8,704 nucleotides of DNA from RPQK01 sp041946865 (GTDB lineage Bacteria > Acidobacteriota > UBA6911 > RPQK01). Position 1 is the stretch's first letter. Each line of letters opens with the position of its first letter. The position numbers and the translations under genes were made by a program. The notes under the pieces are model-generated. The model was not told the DNA's origin and ran no database searches. It was given only the letters and a program-made list of their open reading frames with translations. Below are positions 1-6,483 of the stretch, piece by piece. The stretch lies in assembly GCA_041946865.1 (NCBI GenBank), contig JBHGBF010000239.1, positions 1-8,704 on the forward strand. Direction: 5' to 3'.

Positions 1-70
1 GGCTCTGTTTTGAAACGCTGCGCTTTCGGAGCCTCGCCGTGCGAAGACTGAGGGGTTACTTAGTGACATG

Positions 71-80
71 TATAGATACT
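71..80 (+). promoter_or_regulatory. Weak -10-like element upstream of the GH20 gene
   Basis: TATAGATACT is the only clearly AT-rich, -10-like string in the leader and is preceded directly by TG. No convincing -35 hexamer lies 16-18 bp upstream, so this is only a candidate. A transcript from here would have a leader of about 140 nt before the GH20 start. Confidence 0.2.
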
Positions 81-104
81 CGTTCCGCCGCGAAGGAGCT
101 TTCG

Positions 105-120
105 GAGTGTTTACGCACTC
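105..120 (+). repeat. Small inverted repeat in the GH20 leader
   Basis: GAGTG at 105-109 and CACTC at 116-120 form a perfect 5-bp inverted repeat around a 6-nt loop. The first arm is the tail of a 10-bp direct repeat, GCTTTCGGAG, present at 22-31 and 98-107. Its role is unknown: it could be a weak operator or a chance hairpin. Confidence 0.25.
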
Positions 121-223
121 AGAGCCCCGCTTCGGTCGCGCCGCCCGGGGGAACCAGTGGTATCTTGGAGGAGAGGCCAGGCAGGAGAACCGCTGTGATT
201 GCGCAGGTTACTGAAGGAAGCTT

Positions 224-2119
224 ATGAAAACAAAGCCGTTCGTGTCCGTTCTGTTGATCTTTCTGTGGGTGATCGCACCGATTTACGCGATCGATCTCGC
301 TCTGATCCCTCAACCGGTCGAAGTGAAACTCCTGGAGGGCTCGCTTGCGCTGACAAGCGAGTCGACTGTCTCGTACAACACTGCCGCGGGACGTCAGGTC
401 GCGGAAATGCTGGCGCGTAAGCTAAGTATTCCGACCGGCTTTTCCGTCAGGGCGCTCGAGGGGCACGCGGGAACAATTCAGCTCCGCCTGAATGAGACAG
501 CCGACCTGGTTCTTGGGAAAGAGGGCTATGTCCTCGAGTCCACGCCGGGGGCCGTTACGATTTCGGCGAATCAGCCGGCAGGGCTGTTTTACGGCATGCA
601 GACACTGTTTCAACTCCTGCCGCCGGAGATCGAAGCAAAGGCGGCGGCGAAGGCGAACTGGACCATCCCAGCCGCCCGGATCACTGACTACCCGCGCTTC
701 GGCTGGCGTGGGCTCATGCTCGACGTCAGCCGGAATTTCTTCACGAAGGACGAGGTTAAAGCCTTTATCGATCAGGCCTCCAGGTTCAAGTTCAACACTT
801 TTCACTGGCATCTGACCGACGATCACGGCTGGCGGATTGAAATCAAGTCGCTGCCCAAGCTGACTGAAGTCGGGGCGTGGCGCGTACCTCGCGTCGGGCG
901 TTTTGGCGAACGGGCTGCCCCGCGACCCGGCGAGCCTGCGACGGAGGGCGGATTTTATACCCAAGCGGACATAGCCGAGATCGTTCGTTACGCTCAAGAA
1001 CGCTTTGTGACCATCGTTCCCGAGATTGACGTTCCGGGCCACAGCATGGCGGCGATTGCCGCTTATCCGGAGTTAAGCTGCCGTCAGGACAAGTCGACTC
1101 GAGTAAATCCCGGCTCACGTTTTTCTGAATGGTATGGCAACGGCACTTTCAAGATGCTGATCGAAAACACGCTCAACCCGTCGGATGAGAATGTGTACGC
1201 CTTTCTCGACAAGGTCTTCACCGAGGTGGCGGCGCTCTTTCCTTCACCCTACATTCATGTCGGCGGGGACGAGTGTTACAAAGGGTATTGGAAAGAAGAT
1301 CCCGGCTGCCAGGCGCTGATGAAGAAGCTGAAGACCAGGCATGTGGAAGACCTGCAGGGATACTTCCTGGGCCGGGTGGAGGCCATCATCAAGGCCAAAG
1401 GGAAGAAAGTCATCGGCTGGGACGAGATCCTGGAGGCTGGGCTTTCCCCGGAAACCGCGGTGATGAGTTGGCGAAGCCTCAAAGGAGGAATCGAGGCCGC
1501 CGGGTTGGGGCATGAGGTCGTCATGTCCCCCGTTTCCTTCGCCTACCTGGACTACTGCCAGGGGGACCCGACTGTCGACCCGCCCATTTACTCCAACCTG
1601 AGAATGCGTCAATGCTACCATTTTGAGCCTGTCCCGGAAGGAGTCGATGCCAGGTACATTCTGGGAGGACAAGGGAACCTGTGGACTGAGCATGTCCCCA
1701 CCCTGCGGCATGTTCAGTACATGACCTGGCCGCGCGGCTGGGCGCTGTCCGAAGTGCTCTGGTCACCCGGGCAGGCGAAGAACTGGGAGAGCTTCGTGAA
1801 TCGCGCGGAGCGGCATTTCGTCCGGTTTGACATGGCCGACATTAATTATTCCCGCTCGATGTACGACGCCATTGTCAAAACGTCCAGACAAGGCGAGAAG
1901 CTTCTGTTGACGCTGGATTCGGAGGCTCCGGGTCTGGAGATTTACTACACGCTCGACGACACGATGCCCGACCACGGGTCGACCAGGTACAGCCGCCCGG
2001 TCGAGGTCCCGGATGCGCCCGTCACCTTGCGCGTGATCACCTACCGGGGCGGAAAACCCATCGGTCACCTGATCACGTTATCGCTTGCCCAGCTGAAGAG
2101 CCGGGCAACGAACCGGTAG
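224..2119 (+). CDS. Secreted beta-N-acetylhexosaminidase, family GH20
   Basis: This exported exo-glycosidase removes terminal GlcNAc or GalNAc from chitooligosaccharides, glycoproteins or muropeptides. GH20 enzymes use substrate-assisted retaining catalysis. Residues 1-22 form a signal peptide ending in IYA. A GH20b-type non-catalytic domain spans about 25-155. The TIM barrel starts at the motif WRGLMLD (161-167; Arg162 is the expected substrate-binding Arg) and runs to about 515. It contains WHLTDDHGW (195-203), PEIDVPGH (266-273), the catalytic pair Asp349-Glu350 in HVGGDE, Trp416, and NLWTE (485-489). Residues 550-631 hold a chitobiase-type C-terminal beta domain with a YYTLDDT motif (574-580). 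The length of 631 aa is normal for multidomain GH20 enzymes. The ATG has a good ribosome binding site, AAGGA at 214-218, five bases upstream. The exact sugar is not predictable. It is probably periplasmic or extracellular. Confidence 0.95.
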   Translation: MKTKPFVSVLLIFLWVIAPIYAIDLALIPQPVEVKLLEGSLALTSESTVSYNTAAGRQVAEMLARKLSIPTGFSVRALEGHAGTIQLRLNETADLVLGKEGYVLESTPGAVTISANQPAGLFYGMQTLFQLLPPEIEAKAAAKANWTIPAARITDYPRFGWRGLMLDVSRNFFTKDEVKAFIDQASRFKFNTFHWHLTDDHGWRIEIKSLPKLTEVGAWRVPRVGRFGERAAPRPGEPATEGGFYTQADIAEIVRYAQERFVTIVPEIDVPGHSMAAIAAYPELSCRQDKSTRVNPGSRFSEWYGNGTFKMLIENTLNPSDENVYAFLDKVFTEVAALFPSPYIHVGGDECYKGYWKEDPGCQALMKKLKTRHVEDLQGYFLGRVEAIIKAKGKKVIGWDEILEAGLSPETAVMSWRSLKGGIEAAGLGHEVVMSPVSFAYLDYCQGDPTVDPPIYSNLRMRQCYHFEPVPEGVDARYILGGQGNLWTEHVPTLRHVQYMTWPRGWALSEVLWSPGQAKNWESFVNRAERHFVRFDMADINYSRSMYDAIVKTSRQGEKLLLTLDSEAPGLEIYYTLDDTMPDHGSTRYSRPVEVPDAPVTLRVITYRGGKPIGHLITLSLAQLKSRATNR

Positions 2120-2140
2120 TCGCGCGATGGGATACGAGGC

Positions 2141-2557
2141 ATGCCTATACACCTGGTCCTTTATGACGGCGTGTGCGGCCTGTGCAATCGTCTGAACCGT
2201 TTCGTTTTGAAGCACGATGCGGCAGGCGTTTTCCGGTTCGCCTCGCTACAGAGCAGCCTCGGCCAATCACTGCTCAGGGACCAGGGAAAAGACCCGCGCA
2301 TGCCCGAAACGCTGTACGTGCTTGCGAATTACGGATCGAATGCCACAACCCTGCTTTCCAGGTCAGCCGCAGTGCTTTTTGTTCTCAAGACTCTCGGCGG
2401 CCCCTGGCGCCTGGCCGCGATCCTCGGAATTTTGCCCGGGCCGCTGCTCGACTGGGCTTATGACCTGATTGCTCGAAACCGTTACAGGATCTTCGGCCGA
2501 TATGACAGCTGCCCGGTGCCGAGCCCCGCACACAAAGACAAGTTTATCGATGTGTGA
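2141..2557 (+). CDS. DCC-family thiol-disulfide oxidoreductase-like protein (DUF393)
   Basis: This is a small cytosolic protein of 138 aa, the usual DUF393 length. It starts with the family signature D-G-V-C-x-x-C at residues 9-15 (Cys12 and Cys15), which resembles a thioredoxin-type CxxC and gives the family its 'DCC' name. The C-terminal motif RNRYRIFGR followed by Cys124 is also typical. The family is annotated as predicted thiol-disulfide oxidoreductases, but its physiological substrates are poorly known. The gene starts 21 bp after the GH20 stop on the same strand, so the two are probably co-transcribed. The upstream GATGGGA (2126-2132) is a modest ribosome binding site. GAGG at 2136-2139 lies too close to the ATG to serve. 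No signal peptide is seen. A role in the folding of the exported enzymes nearby is speculation. Confidence 0.85.
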   Translation: MPIHLVLYDGVCGLCNRLNRFVLKHDAAGVFRFASLQSSLGQSLLRDQGKDPRMPETLYVLANYGSNATTLLSRSAAVLFVLKTLGGPWRLAAILGILPGPLLDWAYDLIARNRYRIFGRYDSCPVPSPAHKDKFIDV

Positions 2558-2585
2558 TGGCATCAAGCCGCTTGGCGTGACGCGC

Positions 2586-2614
2586 CGGCGTGCGGCAGCC
2601 TGAGGGGCGCGCCG
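2586..2614. terminator. GC-rich hairpin between convergent genes
   Basis: CGGCGTGC (2586-2593) can pair with GCGCGCCG (2607-2614) on the plus strand, giving eight pairs including one G-U, around a 13-nt loop. It lies in the 58-bp gap where the DCC gene and the GH5 gene converge, with only TTT after it. The poor T-tract makes intrinsic termination uncertain. The position suggests a shared, possibly imperfect, terminator. Confidence 0.35.
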
Positions 2615-2615
2615 T

Positions 2616-5003
2616 TTACCCCGTCTTCCGAAACTCGAGCCGGTTCAGGTTGAACCCGCCCTTGACCGCTTCGAGCTTCAGTGTGTGCCGCCCGGCCGGG
2701 AGGCTCAGTCCGTCTGCCGACACGGGCCGCCATTCCTGCCAGCCGCCGGTCGGCGGCATGACCAAATCCGGACCGAGAGGCGTTCCATCCAAAGAGAGGC
2801 GGAGGATCCCTCCGCCTCCGGCGCTGGCGGTGCGGATGTCGGCTGCATAAGTGCCCGCACTGCTGACGTCTACCGAGTAGCTCAACCATTCCCCGTCCTC
2901 GATCCAGCCGACGTTGTAGCCGAATCCGCCCGGATCCGTCGATCTCTCAATATCAACGCCGTCGTTGCGGTAGACCCACCCTTCATTCCAAGCCTTCCAA
3001 TTGTCATAGGTGACCCGCTTGGAAACAGCGTCATGATAGGCGATACCTTCCGCACCTGTATCGAAATCGACTGCGTTGATGACCCCGGGTATCGCCTTTA
3101 CTCCCCCGTACGGCTGGGGAGTCTGGCCGAAGGACGGGTCCGTCAAGCTGCGCAGGACATCCGGGAGCAGGCGGCATTTAGCCAACGCCAGGTCCGCCGC
3201 CAGCTGGAAAAGGGCTGTACGAGCCTCCTCCGCCGATGGCTTGGCCGATTTGCCATTCCAGTAATCGACAATGGCCTGGTAGCCGGGCGAACTGCTCGCA
3301 GAGAGGGGACTGGTGATGGTTTCAAGCTTCTTATGAGGCCACCAGCACCAGCCGATATGGTTTTCCTCAACCGCCTTCACCACCTCGTAACCCCACTGAT
3401 TGGAATTCTCCCCGAACTCGCCGAGCCAGAGCGGGACATCGTATGACTGCCGGATCGCCAGGAAGCTTTGAAGCGTCGAGGAGGAGGTGTCGTTCCAGTA
3501 CTTGTGGAAACTGTAGACGAGTCTGGAATCGAAGGGCGGGGTCAGCAGGGAGAAGTCGGTCGCGTACCGGTTCCCCTCAATGAAGACCAGGTGATGCGGG
3601 TCAAACTTCCGGATCTCGGTCGTAATGCGGATGTAAAGATCCCTCAGAATCGCGTTTGTATATCCTTCGGGTTCTTCGGACGGAAGCACCGGCTCGTTGA
3701 GGAGGTCGTATCCCAGCAGCCACTCTTCGTGGGCAAAGCGGCGGGCGATCTCGGTCCAGATCTTGACGGTCAGATCCTGGTTGCCCTGCTCGGTCCAAAG
3801 GCGGGCCTCGAATCCGTCGCTGTCGCTGATGTTGTCTTTGTTCTGCCCGCCCGGCGCGCAGTGCATGTCAAGGATGGCGTAAAGACCGTGCGTGCGACAC
3901 CAGCCGAGGAGGCGAGCCAGGAGACCGAAGCCGGAGTCGAGGAACGATTCGGTCACCGGGTCGTAGAGCACACGATAGTGGAACGGGACCCGGACCGAGT
4001 TGAATCCCCAGGCCGCAATCTGCTTGATGTCTTCTTCGGTCACGTAATTGGCACGGTACAGCTCAAAGAACTGGTTGGTTCCTTCTTCCCCAATCAGATC
4101 GACGATCCGATCCCGGATAGCCGTCGGCGATCCGTAGCCTGGAACCTGCAGCATGTATCCTTCGGGAACGAGCCAGCCACCCAGATTGATCCCGCGCAAC
4201 TGAAGCGGGCGTCGAGCCCGATCGACTATCTGGCCGGAGGCAATGGTCGAAAACGTCGCTGTCCCCGAGGGCATCGCCACCAAAGCACCGCTTGTGTGAT
4301 CCTGAATCAGCCCCATTACGGCGAGACGGTCGCCGCTTGTCACGTCAATGAGCAGCGTCCCCTGAAAGCCTTCAGGCTGGCTTTGCAGAAAATCTGGAAA
4401 GAATTCCGCTTCGGTGAGCAGACGAGCCAAATGTTGGCGGGGCTCAAGTGTCAGGTCTTTGCTCGTCTGGTTGACACCCTGATTGTCGAGCAGGCTCAGA
4501 CGTACGGTCACGGGCGCAGTCGCATGCGGGTTAAAGGCGGCAACACCCGTGTTTTCGTCGGGAGAGACACTGACGTACAGACGATGCGCCGAGGCCAGAG
4601 GACTCGCTGTCACCGAAACACGGGAACCAAGAACCTCGTAGATCAGCGAGCCTTCAAGCGACGAGGCGCCTGGGTTATCGGCCTGAACCTCAACCACACC
4701 GTTTACGAGCGTGCCGGTTCCGTCCGTCCGGACGTCCAGGGTCCCAAGGGGCGGAAGCGAATAAGGGAGCGCCGAGATCGCCTCTCCCCCGATCGTCACT
4801 TCCAGCGGCAGGCCGGAGACGCTGAGAAAGCGGATTTGACCGGTTTCAGCCAGCAGGCCGTTGTTCCGAAGGATAATGCGGGTCGAATTCGGCTTATCAC
4901 CAAGCTCGCCCGAAACAAACTGCGGGAAGATCAGGCCGTCGGCGAGGGTCCTGTCCAGGCCGGCAAAGGCGAAAAGAAGAGGGATTACTGTGCGCCATTT
5001 CAT
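2616..5003 (-). CDS. Secreted GH5 glycosidase with N-terminal tandem beta domain and C-terminal CBM6-type module
   Basis: A signal peptide (about 1-22) is followed by two similar beta-rich repeats (about 24-135 and 138-250). The first opens with FPQFVSG, a type I associate with Acidobacteriota surface proteins. A GH5 barrel spans about 255-590. It has RGINLGGWLVPE (270-281), DMHCAPGGQN (379-388), the acid/base Glu437 in LLNEP, His500 and Tyr502 in FHKYW, and the nucleophile Glu529 in WLGEFGE. The GGWL and DxHxAPGxQN motifs resemble those of exo-beta-1,3-glucanases of subfamily GH5_9, so a beta-glucan substrate is plausible but unproven. A helical linker (about 590-630) leads to a CBM6-like carbohydrate-binding module (638-795) with YNVGW, EWLSY and FNLNRLEF motifs. 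The start is supported by GGAGAG on the minus strand (plus-strand 5010-5015), six bases upstream of the ATG. At 795 aa it is much longer than a bare GH5 domain because of the added modules. Confidence 0.92.
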   Translation of the reverse strand: MKWRTVIPLLFAFAGLDRTLADGLIFPQFVSGELGDKPNSTRIILRNNGLLAETGQIRFLSVSGLPLEVTIGGEAISALPYSLPPLGTLDVRTDGTGTLVNGVVEVQADNPGASSLEGSLIYEVLGSRVSVTASPLASAHRLYVSVSPDENTGVAAFNPHATAPVTVRLSLLDNQGVNQTSKDLTLEPRQHLARLLTEAEFFPDFLQSQPEGFQGTLLIDVTSGDRLAVMGLIQDHTSGALVAMPSGTATFSTIASGQIVDRARRPLQLRGINLGGWLVPEGYMLQVPGYGSPTAIRDRIVDLIGEEGTNQFFELYRANYVTEEDIKQIAAWGFNSVRVPFHYRVLYDPVTESFLDSGFGLLARLLGWCRTHGLYAILDMHCAPGGQNKDNISDSDGFEARLWTEQGNQDLTVKIWTEIARRFAHEEWLLGYDLLNEPVLPSEEPEGYTNAILRDLYIRITTEIRKFDPHHLVFIEGNRYATDFSLLTPPFDSRLVYSFHKYWNDTSSSTLQSFLAIRQSYDVPLWLGEFGENSNQWGYEVVKAVEENHIGWCWWPHKKLETITSPLSASSSPGYQAIVDYWNGKSAKPSAEEARTALFQLAADLALAKCRLLPDVLRSLTDPSFGQTPQPYGGVKAIPGVINAVDFDTGAEGIAYHDAVSKRVTYDNWKAWNEGWVYRNDGVDIERSTDPGGFGYNVGWIEDGEWLSYSVDVSSAGTYAADIRTASAGGGGILRLSLDGTPLGPDLVMPPTGGWQEWRPVSADGLSLPAGRHTLKLEAVKGGFNLNRLEFRKTG

Positions 5004-5009
5004 CCTTCA

Positions 5010-5015
5010 CTCTCC
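5010..5015 (-). promoter_or_regulatory. Ribosome binding site of the GH5 gene
   Basis: The minus strand reads GGAGAG here, followed by six bases and then ATG at 5003. This fixes the GH5 start just ahead of the signal peptide. Confidence 0.7.
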
Positions 5016-5020
5016 GGGAG

Positions 5021-5048
5021 CGATCAGCTTTCAGCGATCAGCTTTCAG
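5021..5048. repeat. Two perfect tandem copies of a 14-bp unit
   Basis: CGATCAGCTTTCAG occurs at 5021-5034 and again, without a gap or mismatch, at 5035-5048. It lies immediately upstream of the GH5 ribosome binding site, inside the divergent region shared with the M64 gene. A tandem array like this could be an operator, part of a dispersed repeat family, or a hot spot for copy-number slippage. Confidence 0.9.
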
Positions 5049-5106
5049 CCAAGACGCAATTGTAGCGGATCCTTGCGCAGAGGCTGATCGCCGATCGCTG
5101 ACAGCT
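5026..5106. repeat. Long inverted repeat overlapping the tandem repeat
   Basis: AGCTTTCAGCGATC at 5026-5039 matches the reverse complement of GATCGCTGACAGCT at 5093-5106 at 13 of 14 positions. The central 53 bases contain the second tandem copy and an additional CTGATCG at 5084-5090. The pair resembles the ends of a small palindromic dispersed element. It occupies nearly half of the intergenic space between the GH5 and M64 genes. Confidence 0.75.
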
Positions 5107-5186
5107 TCTGAAAAGAAACGAAAAAGTTAGCACTTTGACCAGTCCAGTATTAGAATGGCGGCCAGGCTGTCATGCGTTTCATGACC

Positions 5187-5191
5187 AGGGA
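5187..5191 (+). promoter_or_regulatory. Ribosome binding site of the M64 gene
   Basis: AGGGA lies nine bases before the ATG at 5201. It favours that start over the in-frame TTG at 5135, whose product would have a 22-residue extension ahead of the signal peptide. Confidence 0.5.
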
Positions 5192-5200
5192 CTGTACGCT

Positions 5201-6427
5201 ATGAGAACCGGGAATAGAAGGCGCTGCCGACACTGGGTGCCGGCGGTGGGTGTCTGGGTCGGGTTACAGGCGGCGCTTGCTGCGACTCCCCCGACCATCC
5301 GCACCTTGTTCACAACAGGTCCCTCAGCGCGGCGAATCGACATTGTCTTCATAGCGGAGGGCTACACGGAATCCGAAATTCCGCTCTTCGAGCTCCACAC
5401 AGCTTACGCAAACGACCGGCTCTTTTCATCTGAGCCCTTCAAGGAGTACCGGAACTATTTCAACGCTTTTGTCCTCAGCGTCGCCTCCAGGGAATCGGGA
5501 TCAGATCATCCCTCTCAAGGGATCTTCAGGGATACCTATTTCAACAGTTCTTACGACAGTTATGGGTTAGGGCACGGGCTCACCATTCCGCCCAATGATC
5601 GCGACCCGGACATCGAGAACGGGTATGGGAAGGCCTATCATCTGCTTGAACAGGTGTTTCCCGACTGGGATCTCCTGGTATTCATCGTTAATGACCCGGT
5701 CTTCGGAGGCTGGGGAGACAGACGCGGGGTCGTCTGTTCTACGAACTACTACATCGGCGAAGTCATTGCGCACGAATTAGGTCACACTCTTGCTGGTCTT
5801 GGGGACGAATACGCGGACCCTTTCCCCAACGACCCGGAACCGGTTGTTGAGCAGCCGAATACGACTCAGGAAACGAGGCGCGAGCTCATAAAATGGAGGG
5901 CCTGGATCGACGACAGCACGCCAATCCCCACCCCAGTCTCAGCATCCTATCGGTATGTTATTGGACTTTTCGAAGGCGCCCGTTATCAGGAGAAGGGCTG
6001 GTACCGGCCCAAGTTTTGGTGCCGGATGAGGAACTGGATCAATCCCTTCTGCGAGGTTTGCACCGAAGCACTGGTCAAGTCCATCTACTCGCGCACAGGG
6101 GTAGTCGATTCGTTCTCACCACCGGTCGCCCGTCTTCATCTCACATCCGATACTCTGCAACTGTCTGTGATTCCCTTTCTCCCCGCTACTCATTCTTTGC
6201 GGGCAACCTGGTACATCGACGGACACCGGGTGGCAGGGCCAGACGATGCCTACCTGCCGCTCGAAATCCGCCGTGGGGCATTACGTCTCGGCGCCCATCA
6301 AGTCAAAGTGGAAGTGTCGGATCCCACGACTATGGTTCGAAGCGATCCCGAGCATTTGTTGAAGCAGGAGGTAGAGTGGGAAATCCAGGTGTCTGATCGA
6401 CGACCGCGGCGGAGCCGGGAGCGGTGA
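5201..6427 (+). CDS. Secreted zinc metallopeptidase, family M64 (IgA-peptidase-like)
   Basis: From the ATG at 5201 the product is 408 aa. It begins with an Arg-rich stretch and hydrophobic core ending in QAALAA (about 23-28), a signal peptide that places it outside the cytoplasm. The catalytic domain contains VFIAEGYTE (49-57) and the zinc motif HELGHTLAGLGDEY (191-204): His191 and His195 are ligands, Glu192 the general base and Asp202 the probable third ligand, as in M64. A downstream cluster, CRMR (Cys274) and FCEVC (Cys284, Cys287), is also typical of the family. The last 100 residues (about 306-400) look like an Ig-type beta domain. The N-terminal M64_N domain of some members is absent. 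The founding member cleaves IgA, but most environmental homologues have unknown substrates. It is divergent from the GH5 gene and shares its repeat-bearing upstream region. Confidence 0.9.
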   Translation: MRTGNRRRCRHWVPAVGVWVGLQAALAATPPTIRTLFTTGPSARRIDIVFIAEGYTESEIPLFELHTAYANDRLFSSEPFKEYRNYFNAFVLSVASRESGSDHPSQGIFRDTYFNSSYDSYGLGHGLTIPPNDRDPDIENGYGKAYHLLEQVFPDWDLLVFIVNDPVFGGWGDRRGVVCSTNYYIGEVIAHELGHTLAGLGDEYADPFPNDPEPVVEQPNTTQETRRELIKWRAWIDDSTPIPTPVSASYRYVIGLFEGARYQEKGWYRPKFWCRMRNWINPFCEVCTEALVKSIYSRTGVVDSFSPPVARLHLTSDTLQLSVIPFLPATHSLRATWYIDGHRVAGPDDAYLPLEIRRGALRLGAHQVKVEVSDPTTMVRSDPEHLLKQEVEWEIQVSDRRPRRSRER

Positions 6428-6470
6428 GTTAAGATGAAAGCTTTTGTCTTTTGCCGGAGGCATTTTCTGC

Positions 6471-6476
6471 TAACAT
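6471..6476 (+). promoter_or_regulatory. folD: Candidate -10 box for a leaderless folD transcript
   Basis: TAACAT fits the TANNNT pattern, and its last base is seven bases before the folD ATG at 6484, the geometry seen for leaderless mRNAs. No Shine-Dalgarno sequence lies 5-12 bases before the ATG. The nearest, GGAGG at 6456-6460, is 23 bases away. A TTGCCG at 6451-6456 could be a -35 but with a short 14-bp spacer. folD might instead be read from the M64 transcript, whose stop is 56 bp upstream. Confidence 0.3.
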
Positions 6477-6483
6477 CTGCCGG

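Larger units (their letters stand above)
1..227 (+). other. Open frame from left edge, possible 3' end of an upstream gene
   Basis: Frame 3 is open from the window's left edge to a TGA at 225-227, about 75 codons. That TGA overlaps the GH20 start codon as ATGA (224-227), a junction typical of tightly packed genes. The translation is rich in Arg, Ser, Thr, Pro and Gly and matches no family I recognise. Its third-codon positions show no clear GC enrichment, and the stretch holds short hairpins and a weak promoter-like element. It could therefore be non-coding leader that is open by chance. Sequence to the left of the window would settle this. Confidence 0.25.

Noticed and set aside
422..1042. 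206-codon minus-strand open frame inside the GH20 gene
   Set aside because: It is antisense to the conserved GH20 N-terminal and barrel region and has no recognisable motifs or ribosome binding site.
3468..5087. 539-codon open frame on the plus strand opposite the GH5 gene
   Set aside because: It lies antisense to a well-supported GH5-CBM6 gene with intact motifs, and its translation is low in hydrophobic order and matches no family. Long antisense frames are common in GC-rich coding DNA.
5021..5106. CRISPR-like repeat array
   Set aside because: The two tandem copies are directly adjacent with no spacer, and the third copy is inverted. No cas gene is present.
5135..5200. TTG at 5135 as start of the M64 gene, and TTGACC there as a -35 box
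   Set aside because: The extension would place 22 residues ahead of a normal signal peptide, and the ATG at 5201 has AGGGA upstream. No -10 box lies 16-18 bp after TTGACC.
6451..6483. TTG at 6451 as start of folD
   Set aside because: The extra 11 residues have no counterpart in FolD proteins, and the GGAGG would fall inside the coding region. ATG 6484 gives the standard N-terminus.
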